Counted from the first letter of the stretch, positions 45,757 to 55,984 are shown. The stretch is DNA of 64,000 bases from Phyllobacterium trifolii (GCF_014192095.1 NZ_JACHXN010000001.1:310001-374000); one strand, 5' to 3'. Notes: generated from the sequence alone by a model not told the origin. A program made the numbers and translations.

Positions 45757-47984
45757 GCAGCCTTATTTCTCTTTGACCGCTTGCGATGCGCAATCAATCG
45801 CGGTGCTGAAGACTTCAGCGACTTGCCACGGCCTGAAAGGCTGGGATTTGTCATGAAATATTCCTGTGCGTTAAAAGCTTCTTCCCCGTCAGCAGGTGTG
45901 ATCCGGCGCGACGTTCCGTCTGCTAGTAACTCGTAACTCTGCTGATTGTCGAGAAGGTTGGCCAACATAATCTGTGAAAGAACCTGTTGATGCACTGTTG
46001 GATTGGTGATCGGCACCAGCGTCTCGACGCGGCGATCGAGATTGCGGGTCATCATGTCGGCGGAGCCGAAATAAACTAGTGCCTTTTCCGACGGCATCGC
46101 TTCGCCATTGCCAAAGCAGAAGATGCGGCTGTGTTCGAGAAAGCGTCCAACGATGGATTTCGCGCGGATATTGTCAGAAAGGCCTGGAAGCTGCGGGCGC
46201 AGACAGCAAATGCCACGCACGACGAGATCGATCTCTACCCCTTGCCGGCCCGCGTCATAGAGCGCGTCGATGATTTCCGCGTCGACCAGAGAGTTCATCT
46301 TCATCCAGATCGAAGCCGGCCGCCCGGCTTTGGCATGAGCGATTTCCTCGGCAATGTGCTGCATGATGCGCGGGCGAAGCGTGATCGGCGAAACGGCAAT
46401 GCCCATCTCGCCGGAAGGCGGCGTGTAGCCCGTGATGAAGTTGAATATCTGCGCCACATCGCGACCGATAGACGGCTCGCAAGTAAAGAATGACAGGTCG
46501 GTATAGATCTTCGCGGTGATCGGGTGATAATTTCCCGTACCCAGATGCACGTAACTGCGCAACTTCGCCTCTTCACGGCGCACGACCAGAGACATTTTAG
46601 CGTGGGTCTTCCATTCGATGAAGCCAAAGACGACCTGTACACCGGCACGTTCCAGATCGCGGGCCCAGCGAATATTGGCTTCCTCGTCGAAGCGGGCCTT
46701 GAGTTCGATAAGCGCCGTCACGGACTTGCCGGCATCGGCAGCATCAATCAGCGCACGCACGATCGGGCTGTCGTTCGAGGTACGATAGAGGGTCTGCTTG
46801 ATCGCCACGACGTCCGGATCGGCTGCAGCCTGTCGCAGGAACTGGACGACCACGTCGAAGGATTCATAAGGATGGTGAACGACGATGTCCTTTTCGCGAA
46901 TAGCCGCAAAACAATCGCCGCCATGCTCGCGCACGCGCTCGGGGAAACGTGGATTGTAGGGAACGAACTTCAGATCGGCACGCGGGATGCTGACGATTTC
47001 CGAAATCATGTTGAGCGCAAGCAGTCCATCGAGAACGCTGATGCGATTATCGGGAACACCTAGCTCGGTGGCGACGAAACTGCGCAGTGATTCCGGCATT
47101 TCATCGTCGAATTCGATGCGAATGACCTGACCGCGACGGCGACGCTTGAGCGCGGTTTCGAACAGGCGCACCAAATCCTCGGCCTCTTCCTCGACCTCAA
47201 TATCACTGTCGCGGATGATGCGGAAAGTACCGGCACCTTTAACCTCGTAGCCGGGGAAAAGCCGGCCGGTAAACAGGCTGATCGCATCCTCAAGCGTGAG
47301 GAAACGGAAACGTCCCCTGTCATCCGGAATTTGGATGAAACGCTTTAGTGCCTGAGGCAGACGCAGCAAGGCTGTCATTGGACGATTGTCGGTGCTCCGG
47401 TTGAGGAGCATGGCGATCGAGAAACCGAGATTGGGAATGAATGGAAAAGGATGCGCCGGATCGATGGCAAGCGGCGTCAGAACCGGATAGATGGTTTCAA
47501 GGAAATGGTCTTCCAGCCAGGACTGCTCATTGGCGGTCAACCTGTCCGGACGAACGATCTCGATGTTTTCCTTCAGCATTTCCGCGCGCAAATCATCAAA
47601 CCGGTGCTGCTGGGCAATCTGCAGCTTCACGACCTCATCGAGAACGAATTCAAGCTGTTCCTGGGGGGTGCGCCCATCGTCGCTGCGGTCTGAAACGCCA
47701 GCGCGTACCTGCCCTGCAAGACCGGCGATGCGCACCATGAAGAATTCATCGAGATTGGCCGCCGAGATGGAGAGGAAACGCAAACGTTCAAGCAATGGCT
47801 GATGCGTGTTCTCGGCTTCTTCCAGAACGCGGCGATTGAACTGCAACCAGGAAAACTCGCGGTTAACGAAGCGATCGACGCTTGCGTGCAAATTCGCCAG
47901 ATCCACTTTTTCCAGGGCTTGTGGAATCGCAGTCGAATCCACTTTTTCCAGGGCTTCCGGAATCGCGGATGATTGTTCGTTCAT
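45753..47984 (-). CDS. ppk: Polyphosphate kinase 1
   Basis: Makes polyphosphate from ATP at the membrane. The four PPK1 domains are present: N domain with [19 protein letters not shown], a head domain, and C1/C2 with catalytic histidines in [10 protein letters not shown] and [12 protein letters not shown], plus HLGTGNYHP and [14 protein letters not shown]. Length 743 aa is normal with a slightly extended N-terminus. That N-terminus carries an in-frame 36-bp duplication ([12 protein letters not shown] then [12 protein letters not shown]). GGAGA precedes the ATG at 47984. Polyphosphate is linked to stress survival. Confidence 0.95.
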   Translation of the reverse strand: MNEQSSAIPEALEKVDSTAIPQALEKVDLANLHASVDRFVNREFSWLQFNRRVLEEAENTHQPLLERLRFLSISAANLDEFFMVRIAGLAGQVRAGVSDRSDDGRTPQEQLEFVLDEVVKLQIAQQHRFDDLRAEMLKENIEIVRPDRLTANEQSWLEDHFLETIYPVLTPLAIDPAHPFPFIPNLGFSIAMLLNRSTDNRPMTALLRLPQALKRFIQIPDDRGRFRFLTLEDAISLFTGRLFPGYEVKGAGTFRIIRDSDIEVEEEAEDLVRLFETALKRRRRGQVIRIEFDDEMPESLRSFVATELGVPDNRISVLDGLLALNMISEIVSIPRADLKFVPYNPRFPERVREHGGDCFAAIREKDIVVHHPYESFDVVVQFLRQAAADPDVVAIKQTLYRTSNDSPIVRALIDAADAGKSVTALIELKARFDEEANIRWARDLERAGVQVVFGFIEWKTHAKMSLVVRREEAKLRSYVHLGTGNYHPITAKIYTDLSFFTCEPSIGRDVAQIFNFITGYTPPSGEMGIAVSPITLRPRIMQHIAEEIAHAKAGRPASIWMKMNSLVDAEIIDALYDAGRQGVEIDLVVRGICCLRPQLPGLSDNIRAKSIVGRFLEHSRIFCFGNGEAMPSEKALVYFGSADMMTRNLDRRVETLVPITNPTVHQQVLSQIMLANLLDNQQSYELLADGTSRRITPADGEEAFNAQEYFMTNPSLSGRGKSLKSSAPRLIAHRKRSKRNKAA
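47901..47972. repeat. 36-bp in-frame tandem duplication in ppk
   Basis: Units 47901-47936 and 47937-47972 differ at only a few positions (TTGTGG against TTCCGG, and AGTCGA against GGATGA). They encode 12-residue repeats near the PPK N-terminus, so the duplication does not shift the frame. Confidence 0.8.
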
Positions 47985-48048
47985 TGGTATTCTCCGACAA
48001 AAACGTCCTGTTAAAAATGGAGACCATTCGGCGCCTTTGGAAATGGTC

Positions 48049-48196
48049 TTAGTATCCGTCTTGAAACTCTACTGCGGCGGTCATCTGACACGATTTTCTG
48101 CGCTTTCGGTGCTCACGTACCTTAAGTACGTTGCGCTCCGGTACTCGAAAACCACGCCATGTGTCTCGCCGCAGCGACTTTTAAGACGGACACTTA
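48049..48196. repeat. Interspersed structured repeat, copy C
   Basis: The outer arms are near-perfect inverted repeats: TTAGTATCCGTCTTGAAA (48049-48066) and TTTTAAGACGGACACTTA (48179-48196). Inside, CTGCGGCG pairs with CGCCGCAG, and the core CGTAC (48116-48120)/GTACG (48126-48130) hairpin lies between the two GCGCT...CGG motifs. It sits just upstream of the ppk start. Confidence 0.85.
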
Positions 48197-48506
48197 GGCG
48201 CTCACCCTAGACAAGTCTTTTGACAGTTTGATAGCAAGCGTCTTGAAATCGTCATACCAGTCAAATCGCACTCTAGGGCATCGGTATTGCGAATGACAGT
48301 CTTTCAGAAGGCACAACATTTTTCTTTGGGCACCGCAAACGTCTTGTCTGCGACCTCACGACGGGGAGTAAGGCAAAGCATCGATCTTGGCACCCCGCCA
48401 TCTGCCGATATGTCAAAAGAGACGCGAATGACCACTTCGAACACAGACGCTTCTAATGCGGTCATGGCAATGTGGCGTAGGTGTAACTGAAGGAACGGAG
48501 GCTAAG
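48197..48506. other. Intergenic region between repeat C and the cupin gene
   Basis: 310 bp. A 67-codon frame at 48287-48490 has no ribosome binding site or recognisable product. The final part holds the cupin-protein ribosome binding site (GGAGG near 48497). No other structure is visible. Confidence 0.5.
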
Positions 48507-48890
48507 ATGAAGTGTCTGCGCGTTTACTCGACGGCCGACGGCGAGTCCCATTTCGATGAGGTCGAAATCCCGACAACCTCTCGACAGGTTCACCCTAATG
48601 CCGCTGCATTCGAAGTGTCAGCGAAGTACGCGGCGTCGGGCATCCGCTTCACTCATATTCCGGCGGGTGCGCGACAGGTCGATTGGCATACAGTGCCGGA
48701 GCGCGTGCTGACAGTGAGGCTTGATGGAGCTGCAGAATACCAGACAAGTGACGGAGATGAGAGGCACGTACCGGCCGGTAGCTTCGTCCTGTTTGAGGAC
48801 GTGTATGGCAAAGGACACAAATCGCTACATTCCCCGCAAGAACAGACAGTGCTCTGGATTAGTCTGCCGCAAGGTCTCGAGAACCTCTGA
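48507..48890 (+). CDS. Cupin-fold small protein, 127 aa
   Basis: The pattern FTHIPAGARQVDWHTVPERVLTVRLDGAAEYQTSDGDERHVPAGSF fits a single-domain cupin, with a conserved G(x)W region and VLFEDVYGKGHKS; the usual metal-binding histidines are partly present. Cupins act as dioxygenases, isomerases or sugar epimerases; none can be chosen here. A longer frame opens at 48456, but the ATG at 48507 follows a strong GGAGG. It stands alone with no operon partner. Confidence 0.7.
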   Translation: MKCLRVYSTADGESHFDEVEIPTTSRQVHPNAAAFEVSAKYAASGIRFTHIPAGARQVDWHTVPERVLTVRLDGAAEYQTSDGDERHVPAGSFVLFEDVYGKGHKSLHSPQEQTVLWISLPQGLENL

Positions 48891-49145
48891 ACTTACTTAC
48901 TTGTTAAAATAATTATCAAATTTAAGCTAAATTACACTTGGCATATTAACAATATCTGACAGATTGCCTCGACAATAGACGAAGATAATGGTCATCTATC
49001 AGCGGGGCAATGAATGCCCGTGGCCGGGACCGGCCGAGGGCAATGTTTAATCCGATGCCCAAACCTTTGATTGGACTTTTGATAACGTATCGGCGTTAAC
49101 CTATTGGAATTCTTGCTTGAATGCATGAACTTCACTGGAGCGGCT

Positions 49146-49397
49146 ATGGAAAAATTTATTTCCGTTCTTCGTGCCTTCGTCCTTATCGCACCATTTTTTG
49201 GCATCCCTTCGGCGCATGCCCAAACATTAAACGTCGGCCTGACAATTGTGCCCGCAGATCGCGCTGTCGTAACAGACGGGGCCCGAAGGCCCGACACCAA
49301 ACGCAATGGTCATGTTCGCATTGTGGAATATGTCTCCCCGGGCTACGCAGCCATTCCAAAGTCCCGGCAAAAGGCATCGGCTTTTACTTTGAAATAA
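49146..49397 (+). CDS. Small exported protein, 83 aa
   Basis: The signal peptide (FISVLRAFVLIAPFFGIPSAHA) is followed by a 57-residue mature part with one possible beta segment (LNVGLTIVPAD) and basic patches. No family is recognised. The ATG at 49146 has GGAG six bases ahead; the in-frame upstream ATG codons (49104, 49125) lack such a site. It stands alone between the cupin gene and the zinc-finger gene. Confidence 0.55.
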   Translation: MEKFISVLRAFVLIAPFFGIPSAHAQTLNVGLTIVPADRAVVTDGARRPDTKRNGHVRIVEYVSPGYAAIPKSRQKASAFTLK

Positions 49398-49582
49398 ACC
49401 ATTCAAGCAGTCCGGTTTGACTGGATAATTGACCTCCCGGCGGGACGCCTCCAGGATTCGCACTGTTTCGCGAATGCAGCGACAATACTGCGACATAGAA
49501 CGCGTTTCCTTTGCGCGCCTTTTGTTTTAAGACAAAGCGAATGGGCGCTATGCGCGCTTGGCGAAGATTTCAGGAGCGAATA

Positions 49583-49828
49583 ATGGCTGGACACAGCATC
49601 CCTCATTTCCAGAACAGCGCAGGACATGCGAGCATTGCCATCGGAGTGAAGGAATTCATGTGCGTCGGCGCCAATTCGCCTTTCGACCACCCGCATGTTT
49701 TCCTCGATCTCGGCGACGATAATGAGAAGGTGTGTCCCTATTGCTCTACGCTTTATCGATATGACGCATCACTTGCCGCCGATGTGACCGTTCCCGAGGG
49801 CTGCACCTATGTGGACGAGGCCGCTTGA
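49583..49828 (+). CDS. Zinc-finger (zf-CHCC) protein, NDUFS6-like complex I accessory subunit, 81 aa
   Basis: The zinc ligands are arranged C...H...C-x2-C: CVGANSPFDHPHVFLDLG, then VCPYCSTLYRYD. This is the zf-CHCC domain of NDUFS6, which in alphaproteobacteria (shown in Paracoccus) is an accessory subunit of respiratory complex I. GGAGCG is upstream of the ATG at 49583. Its stop overlaps the next gene's TTG start (TTGA), so the two are translationally coupled, suggesting a joint role in respiration or ubiquinone metabolism. Confidence 0.87.
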   Translation: MAGHSIPHFQNSAGHASIAIGVKEFMCVGANSPFDHPHVFLDLGDDNEKVCPYCSTLYRYDASLAADVTVPEGCTYVDEAA

Positions 49829-51102
49829 AAGCAGCACTCATCGATCTGAAAACAGAACGAAACAGGCGAATACCAAATCCTGACCAGATCATCATTGCCG
49901 GTGCAGGTATTGCTGGCCTCACTCTTGCCCTTGCACTGAGCGCCAAGGGCTTTCACGTCCAGATATTCGAAAAAAGCGCGGCGCTCGCCGAAATCGGTGC
50001 TGGATTGCAGCTTTCCCCCAATGCGACGCGGCTTCTCGGTCGGCTCGGCGCGATGGAACAGCTGCAATACGCATCCGTCGAACCGCAAGCCGTCTGCTTG
50101 CAGGATGGAACAAGCGGCGGCGAGTTGCTGCGGTTGCCGATTGGCGAACAAGCGACGGAACGCTGGGGTGCGCCCTATATCGTTTGTCACCGCGCCGATT
50201 TGCAGAACACTTTGCTCACCCTCGCGCGCAGCCGGCCCAACATCGCCATACAGTTGCAGTCGACCGTGACGCAGCGCAAGGCAGACAGCCAGGGCATGCT
50301 CGTCCGCGTGCAATATCATGACCGCATCGAGGAACACCGCGGCGCGCTGCTGGTCGGCGCAGACGGCGTGTGGTCGAACCTGCGCACCGCTGTCTCCGAC
50401 GCGGACCGTGCGCGTTATACCGGCATGGTTGCATGGCGATCATCACTAGGGGTCGATCAGCTGCCGGAATCGTTCAAGACACTGTTGCCACAAGGGGTCA
50501 ACGTCGTCGCCTGGACTGGCTCCAACGCGCATCTGATCGCCTATCCTATCCGTTCGGGCCAGATGATCAATTTCGTAGCGGTTGCGCCCGACCATGAGGC
50601 CGGCAACCGATGGCCCGTTCCTGTCGATCCGGAGAGCCCGAGCCAGAATTTCATCCGGGAATTCGCCAGTTGGCATGTGGGACTACGCGATGTCATGCGA
50701 GCGGGTCGTCCCTGGACACCGTGGCGGCTGTTCGAGATGAAGAAATGCCGATTCCTGACCGAGGAGCGTGTGGTGCTGATTGGCGATGCTGCGCATGCCA
50801 TGACACCTTATGCGGCGCAGGGTGCGGCGATGGCCATCGAAGACGCATGCGCATTGGCTGGCGCCTTGAGCGCGGATCGTGCCGCCTGGCCATCTGCCCT
50901 CGCCCGGTTCAGCAGAGCCCGGACGAAACGTATCAGCGCAGTTGTCAGGCGCGGAGCGCTCAACCACCTGGCCTATCATGCAAAGGGACCGGTGGCCGTT
51001 GCGCGCAATATCCTGCTGCGCAACCGTCCGGTGGAAAAGTTCATCGAGGGATTTGACTGGCTGTATGGATTTGACGCGGAAGAGCGAAAAGAACAGGTTT
51101 GA
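49825..51102 (+). CDS. FAD-dependent aromatic-ring monooxygenase (UbiH/salicylate hydroxylase-like)
   Basis: PHBH-fold flavoprotein: GAGIAGLTLALALSAKGF (FAD dinucleotide loop), VGADGVWSNLR (DG motif), and RVVLIGDAAHAMTPYAAQG (GD motif with the D, second FAD contact). The closest types are the UbiH/VisC family and salicylate-1-hydroxylases; FAD and NAD(P)H would drive ring hydroxylation. A TTG start at 49825 overlaps the zinc-finger stop. The complex I accessory neighbour makes a ubiquinone-related role tempting, but that is inference. Confidence 0.88.
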   Translation: MKAALIDLKTERNRRIPNPDQIIIAGAGIAGLTLALALSAKGFHVQIFEKSAALAEIGAGLQLSPNATRLLGRLGAMEQLQYASVEPQAVCLQDGTSGGELLRLPIGEQATERWGAPYIVCHRADLQNTLLTLARSRPNIAIQLQSTVTQRKADSQGMLVRVQYHDRIEEHRGALLVGADGVWSNLRTAVSDADRARYTGMVAWRSSLGVDQLPESFKTLLPQGVNVVAWTGSNAHLIAYPIRSGQMINFVAVAPDHEAGNRWPVPVDPESPSQNFIREFASWHVGLRDVMRAGRPWTPWRLFEMKKCRFLTEERVVLIGDAAHAMTPYAAQGAAMAIEDACALAGALSADRAAWPSALARFSRARTKRISAVVRRGALNHLAYHAKGPVAVARNILLRNRPVEKFIEGFDWLYGFDAEERKEQV

Positions 51103-51105
51103 GTT

Positions 51106-51279
51106 TCATTCGGCCGGAGTGCCACGCAATCTTGCCATGGCTCGGGCAATTTCTTGCTTGGATGCTTCAGTCTCTTTCTGCAGTTGGTTCAATTCATGCC
51201 GACCAACGAGAAAGGCACCGATCCCCACCAGCGTAACCCAAACCATCGTATAAATGCTGTACTCCAGCATTACTGCCAT
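51106..51279 (-). CDS. Small single-span membrane protein, 57 aa
   Basis: The frame on the minus strand (start ATG 51279, stop 51106) gives one N-terminal membrane segment (YTMVWVTLVGIGAFLVG) followed by a cytoplasmic helix rich in E, Q and K (ELNQLQKETEASKQEIARAM) with coiled-coil character. Its start overlaps the end of the upstream 99-aa gene by 10 bp, which supports coupling and reality. No family recognised. Confidence 0.55.
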   Translation of the reverse strand: MAVMLEYSIYTMVWVTLVGIGAFLVGRHELNQLQKETEASKQEIARAMARLRGTPAE

Positions 51280-51569
51280 CCATTTCTGAGTTTCGTTCTA
51301 CCATACAGATGGAGCCCATAAGATACCATTGATGCCTGAATCATCATAGCGAAGACCGATATCCTTTCGAGCCAATCATAATGCTGGAAAAGCGACGGGT
51401 TTGTGATCATTCCCGCGATCGGCCCCAAAAAACCCACGACAAGCAGGGCCGTAGACAAACGATCAAATGCAGCCACCACATATTTGAGAACCTCGTTGTC
51501 GCGGATCTTGCGAGTGGCATCCAGCGCTTTGAGCTCTTCTTTTGTAAGATCCTGAAAACTCTCGTTCAT
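51270..51569 (-). CDS. Small membrane protein, 99 aa
   Basis: An N-terminal acidic/basic helix (NESFQDLTKEELKALDATRK) precedes two hydrophobic segments (FDRLSTALLVVGFLGPIAGM and SVFAMMIQASMVSYGLHLYG). No named family is recognised. It lies upstream of the 57-aa membrane protein, with overlapping ends, so the two form an operon and possibly a complex. The pair is 111 bp from the aapP stop. Confidence 0.55.
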   Translation of the reverse strand: MNESFQDLTKEELKALDATRKIRDNEVLKYVVAAFDRLSTALLVVGFLGPIAGMITNPSLFQHYDWLERISVFAMMIQASMVSYGLHLYGRTKLRNGWQ

Positions 51570-51680
51570 TAGAAAAATCCCGATGAAATGGCTTTGTCAA
51601 AAATCTGGAATTGAAAATCGTAAAGAGACGGCGGCCGGTTTGGCCGCCGCAATAAATCGGGAAATTTCGTTCCAGGACTG

Positions 51681-52484
51681 CTAGTGCAGGATCTGGCTGA
51701 GGAACAGTTTCGTGCGCTCGTGCTGCGGGTTGTCGAAAAACGCTATCGGTTCATTCTGCTCGACGATCTGACCCTGATCCATGAATATCACGCGGTTTGC
51801 GACCTGACGGGCAAAGCCCATCTCGTGCGTGACGCAAACCATCGTCATGCCTTCTTCAGCTAACTGGACCATAGTATCCAGCACTTCCTTGATCATCTCC
51901 GGATCGAGTGCCGAAGTCGGTTCATCGAACAGCATGATACGCGGATTCATGCAGAGCGACCGGGCGATTGCCACACGCTGCTGCTGACCCCCGGAGAGCT
52001 GGCCCGGATATTTATTGGCCTGTTCCGGGATCTTGACGCGTTCCAGAAAGTGCATCGCCACCTCGTCGGCCTTTTTCTTCGGCATCTTGCGCACCCATAT
52101 CGGAGCGAGCGTGCAGTTTTCGAGGATCGTTAGATGCGGGAAAAGATTGAAGTGCTGGAACACCATGCCGACTTCGCGGCGCACCTCGTCGATCTTTTTC
52201 AGATCACTGGTGAGCTCGATGCCGTCGACAAGGATTTTACCGCTTTGATGCTCTTCCAGGCGGTTGATACAGCGGATCATGGTGGACTTGCCCGAACCGG
52301 ACGGACCCGCAATGACAATGCGCTCGCCGCGCATCACCTTGAGGTTGATGTCCTTCAGAACGTGAAAGTCGCCATACCACTTGTTCATGTTGATGATTTC
52401 AACGGCTACGTCCGTCTTTGAAACGTGGAGGAGCGAGCGGTCGACATGGATTTCTTCCGGGTCGATGATGTTTTCAGTGGTCAT
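51681..52484 (-). CDS. aapP: General L-amino acid ABC transporter ATP-binding protein
   Basis: An ABC ATPase of the polar amino acid type: Walker [11 protein letters not shown]-loop [16 protein letters not shown], signature [15 protein letters not shown], Walker [17 protein letters not shown]-loop VTHEMGFAR. It powers the AapJQMP importer of a wide range of L-amino acids. It follows aapM by 12 bp. The ATG at 52484 has AAGGAG well placed, so I choose it over 52490. The acidic N-terminal extension ([15 protein letters not shown]) is typical of rhizobial AapP. Confidence 0.96.
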   Translation of the reverse strand: MTTENIIDPEEIHVDRSLLHVSKTDVAVEIINMNKWYGDFHVLKDINLKVMRGERIVIAGPSGSGKSTMIRCINRLEEHQSGKILVDGIELTSDLKKIDEVRREVGMVFQHFNLFPHLTILENCTLAPIWVRKMPKKKADEVAMHFLERVKIPEQANKYPGQLSGGQQQRVAIARSLCMNPRIMLFDEPTSALDPEMIKEVLDTMVQLAEEGMTMVCVTHEMGFARQVANRVIFMDQGQIVEQNEPIAFFDNPQHERTKLFLSQILH

Positions 52485-52496
52485 AAGCATAGCTCC

Positions 52497-53654
52497 TTAG
52501 CGTTTGTGCCCTGTATCGAGCCGGTTTTCCATGAATATGGAATAACGCGACATGCCGAAACAGAAAATCCAGAAGACAAATCCGGCGAAGATCAGGCCAG
52601 ATATAGGTGTTTGCGGAGATGCCCAATTGGCATCGGAAAAGTGCTGTTTCACGGTTCCGAGCAAATCGAACATACTGATGACGGAAACGAGGCTCGTATC
52701 CTTGAACAGGCCGATGAACGTATTGACGATGCTCGGTATGACCAGCTTCAACGCTTGTGGCAGGATAATCAACCGCGTCTTCTGCCAGTAGCCGAGGCCA
52801 AGAGAGTCGGCTCCTTCATACTGTCCTTTCGGGATCGCCTGCAGCCCCCCGCGCACCACCTCTGCCATGTAGGCGGAGGCAAACAGCGCCACACCGATCA
52901 AAGCCCTAAGCAATTTGTCGAATGTTACCCCCGGCGGCAAAAACAGCGGCAGCATGTAGCTCGCCATGAACAAGACGGTTATCAGCGGAATACCGCGGAT
53001 TGTCTCGATGAAGATGACGCAAAACATCTTGATGACTGGCAGTTGCGAACGCCGCCCCAACGCCAGAATGATTCCAAGCGGCAAGGAGACACAGATACCC
53101 ACGAAAGATATGACCAGCGTAACCAGCAATCCGCCCCATAATGGTGTCTCGACGTAGGTAAGACCGAACCAGCCGCCCACGAGCAGGAAAAAACCGACGA
53201 TGGGAAATATGAAGAAGAACGTGATCGCATTCGCCACTTTGTATGGTGCTTTGGGAATCAGCAGCGGGATGAGCAGCAGTACGAACATGATGCCGACGAG
53301 ATTGACCCGCCAAATCTGGTCCTGGGGATAGGGCCCATACATGAACTGTTTGAAGTTGGCATTCACATAGGCCCAGCAGGCGCCTGACCATCCTTCCGGT
53401 TGGATACCGCCCTGCGCCACTGTCGCGCAAACGGACCGATCGGGTCCCACCCATGCCGCCTGGACAAACATCCAGTTGATTACCGGGGGCAGGTACCACG
53501 CAATGAGCAGAAGGGCGAAAATGGTCAGGGCGGCGTCAATCGGCGTGGCAAAGAGATTGATACGCATCCATCGGACGATGCCTCTCTCTGCCAGAGGCGG
53601 TGTCTGTCCCTGAAGCATCTCGGTACGGACAAAGCTTAAATTGCTATCCACCAT
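52497..53654 (-). CDS. aapM: General L-amino acid ABC transporter permease AapM
   Basis: A His/Glu/Gln-type permease with an N-terminal extra domain and about eight membrane segments. The conserved EAA loop reads [27 protein letters not shown], and the family signature is [27 protein letters not shown]. It makes the transmembrane pore with AapQ. An open frame reaches 53693, but the ATG at 53654 with GGAG upstream is preferred. It lies 2 bp after aapQ on the same transcript. Confidence 0.95.
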   Translation of the reverse strand: MVDSNLSFVRTEMLQGQTPPLAERGIVRWMRINLFATPIDAALTIFALLLIAWYLPPVINWMFVQAAWVGPDRSVCATVAQGGIQPEGWSGACWAYVNANFKQFMYGPYPQDQIWRVNLVGIMFVLLLIPLLIPKAPYKVANAITFFFIFPIVGFFLLVGGWFGLTYVETPLWGGLLVTLVISFVGICVSLPLGIILALGRRSQLPVIKMFCVIFIETIRGIPLITVLFMASYMLPLFLPPGVTFDKLLRALIGVALFASAYMAEVVRGGLQAIPKGQYEGADSLGLGYWQKTRLIILPQALKLVIPSIVNTFIGLFKDTSLVSVISMFDLLGTVKQHFSDANWASPQTPISGLIFAGFVFWIFCFGMSRYSIFMENRLDTGHKR

Positions 53655-53656
53655 GA

Positions 53657-54853
53657 TCAGCGCTCCACCAGTGCCATTTTGGCGTTGAACCAATTCATGA
53701 AGAGCGAAGTCAGCACGCTAAGGCTGAGATATACGATCATGAAGATAGCCACCACTTCGATGGAGCGGCCAGTTTGGTTGAGGATCGTTCCGCCGACTGC
53801 AACAAGATCAGGATATCCGATCGCGACAGCCAGGGACGAGTTTTTGGTCAGGTTGAGATATTGGCTTGTCAGTGGCGGAATGATGATGCGCATCGCTTGC
53901 GGCACTACCACCAGGCGAGTGGTCGGACCAGCCCGCAGTCCAAGTGCATGAGATGCCTCGCTTTGCCCCTTGCCAACACCACGAATGCCGGCGCGGACGA
54001 TCTCGGCGATGAAGGCAGCGGTGTAAAAGGACAAGGCCAGAAAGAGCGACATGAACTCTGGACCGATTTGAGAGCCTCCCCTCAGATTGAAGGCGCCGAG
54101 AACCGGGTAGTCGAATGACAGCGGAAAACCCTTGATGACCAAAGCCAGTAGTGGAAAACCAACGATGAGAGCCAATGCGGTCAAACCGACAGGAAATTGC
54201 TGGCCGGTCGCCATCTGCCGCTTATGCGCCCAGCGCCGGACAAGGAGCGCCCCGACGATGCCGGCAATGAGGCCAACACCGGCCAGCCAAGCGCCGTCCC
54301 CGAACACCGGTGCCGGGAAAAAGAAGCCTCGATTGTTCAGATACATGTTGAATGGCAGCGTGATGCTTTGCCGAGCCTGCGGAAGCACCGACAGAACACC
54401 CAAATACCAGAAGAAAATGACCAGCAATGGCGGAATGTTACGGAAAACTTCCACGTAGACGGTGCAAAGCTTGCGGATAAGCCAATTGTGCGAAAGGCGA
54501 CCGATGCCGATGACGAAGCCGAGGATCGTCGCGGTGATGATCCCGGCGAAAGCAACTGTCAGCGTATTGAGAAAGCCGACCATCAAAGCCTTTAGATAGG
54601 TCGAGTCACTCGAATAGGCCAGAAATGGGCTACTGCTGATATCGAAGCCTGAGCGGCCATCGAGAAATCCAAACCCCGTTGCCAGGCGAGCACGTTGAAG
54701 ATTGGCAATTGTGTTGTCGACGATCCAATAGCCGAGACCTGCTATTGCAAGCACTGCCACCGCCTGAAAGATGTAACCGCGGACTTTCGGATCGTTTAAA
54801 AGTGATACTTTGGCGCTGTCTTTGCCGACAGGCGTAATATCCTGCGATGCCAT
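53657..54853 (-). CDS. aapQ: General L-amino acid ABC transporter permease AapQ
   Basis: Partner permease to AapM: about eight membrane segments, with [26 protein letters not shown] and the EAA loop [32 protein letters not shown]. It shares the large periplasmic segment between TM helices seen in the Aap permeases. GAGGG precedes the ATG at 54853. It follows aapJ after a 102-bp spacer holding a stem-loop. Confidence 0.95.
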   Translation of the reverse strand: MASQDITPVGKDSAKVSLLNDPKVRGYIFQAVAVLAIAGLGYWIVDNTIANLQRARLATGFGFLDGRSGFDISSSPFLAYSSDSTYLKALMVGFLNTLTVAFAGIITATILGFVIGIGRLSHNWLIRKLCTVYVEVFRNIPPLLVIFFWYLGVLSVLPQARQSITLPFNMYLNNRGFFFPAPVFGDGAWLAGVGLIAGIVGALLVRRWAHKRQMATGQQFPVGLTALALIVGFPLLALVIKGFPLSFDYPVLGAFNLRGGSQIGPEFMSLFLALSFYTAAFIAEIVRAGIRGVGKGQSEASHALGLRAGPTTRLVVVPQAMRIIIPPLTSQYLNLTKNSSLAVAIGYPDLVAVGGTILNQTGRSIEVVAIFMIVYLSLSVLTSLFMNWFNAKMALVER

Positions 54854-54904
54854 TGACCCCTCATTTCTTTTAAATGCTTGTTCTTATTATTTTTTATTAT
54901 TGTA

Positions 54905-54929
54905 GGTGAGGAGGCCAAGCCTCCTCACC
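54905..54929 (-). promoter_or_regulatory. Intercistronic stem-loop between aapJ and aapQ
   Basis: GGTGAGGAGGC (54905-54915) pairs with GCCTCCTCACC (54919-54929) with a 3-nt loop. On the minus strand it is not followed by a U tract. It likely acts as an mRNA-end barrier or attenuator so that the binding-protein gene aapJ is more abundant than the permease genes, as in other ABC operons. Confidence 0.6.
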
Positions 54930-54955
54930 CGATTTTCTAAATTTATCGGGGCCGA

Positions 54956-55984
54956 TCAGCGGATCGGCATTGCGTACTGCAGGCCACCCTTGCTCCATTG
55001 AGCATTGATACCACGTGCAATTTTCAACGGGCTTCCGGAACCCAGGTTCTTTTCGAAAACCTCACCGTAATTGCCAACGGCCTTGATGATGTTGACAACC
55101 CAATCATTGGTCAAACCAAGATCGGTACCAAGCTTGGTATTGGCTTCCTGGCCAAGAACACGCTTGATTTCCGGATTGTCGCCGTTCTTGACTTCATCAA
55201 CGTTGGCCTGAGTGATGCCAAGTTCCTCGGCTGTCAGCATGGCATAGTGAGTCCAGCGAATAATGTCAGCCCATTGCGGATCACCCTGGCGTACGACAGG
55301 TCCCAGTGGCTCCTTTGAAATGATCTCAGGCAATACAATGTGATCATCCGGCGCCGTGAGTGCAAGGCGGTATGCATACAGACCTGACTGATCGGTCGTG
55401 TAGGCATCGCAACGTCCTGAATCATACGCCGCATTGACCTCTTCAACTTTCTCGAACACGACGGGATTATACTCCATCTTGTTGGCTTTGAAATAATCGG
55501 CAAGGTTGAGTTCCGTCGTCGTGCCAGCCTGCACACAAACAGACGCGCCAGAGAGCTGAAGCGCGGAATTGATACCGGAAAGCTTCTTGGAGTTGATCAT
55601 GAACCCTTGGCCGTCATAATAGTTGACGCCAGTGAAATCAAAGCCCTGCGTATCGCGGCTGAGAGTCCAGGTTGTGTTGCGGATGAGAACGTCGATCTCG
55701 CCTGACTGCAACGCGGGAAGGCGGTCTTTCGCGGACAATGGCGTAAATTTGACCTTTGTTGCATCGCCAAAAACCGCAGCAGCAACTGCGCGGCAATAGT
55801 CGACGTCAAAACCCGACCACTCGCCTTTGTCATTCGGCGAAGCGAAGCCCGGAAGACCGGTGTTCACACCACATTGAAGGAAGCCCTTCTTCTTGACGTC
55901 GTCCAGCGTGGCAGCCGAGGCCGCGTTCGCCAGAAGGACGAACGCCGAGGCTGCCAGTGCGCCCTTCAAAACAAGATTTTTCAT
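54956..55984 (-). CDS. aapJ: General L-amino acid ABC transporter substrate-binding protein
   Basis: The Sec signal (LKGALAASAFVLLANAASA) is followed by a periplasmic type II binding protein of 320 residues with GFLQCGVNTGLPGFASPNDKGEW, SGEIDVLIRNTTWTLSRD, AYDSGRCDAYTTDQSGLYAYRL and a QWADIIRWTHYAM segment, all of the AapJ family. It captures amino acids and delivers them to AapQM. The frame extends to 56065, but the ATG at 55984 starts the expected signal. It is the first gene of aapJQMP; metC and a PAP2 gene lie upstream. Confidence 0.96.
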   Translation of the reverse strand: MKNLVLKGALAASAFVLLANAASAATLDDVKKKGFLQCGVNTGLPGFASPNDKGEWSGFDVDYCRAVAAAVFGDATKVKFTPLSAKDRLPALQSGEIDVLIRNTTWTLSRDTQGFDFTGVNYYDGQGFMINSKKLSGINSALQLSGASVCVQAGTTTELNLADYFKANKMEYNPVVFEKVEEVNAAYDSGRCDAYTTDQSGLYAYRLALTAPDDHIVLPEIISKEPLGPVVRQGDPQWADIIRWTHYAMLTAEELGITQANVDEVKNGDNPEIKRVLGQEANTKLGTDLGLTNDWVVNIIKAVGNYGEVFEKNLGSGSPLKIARGINAQWSKGGLQYAMPIR

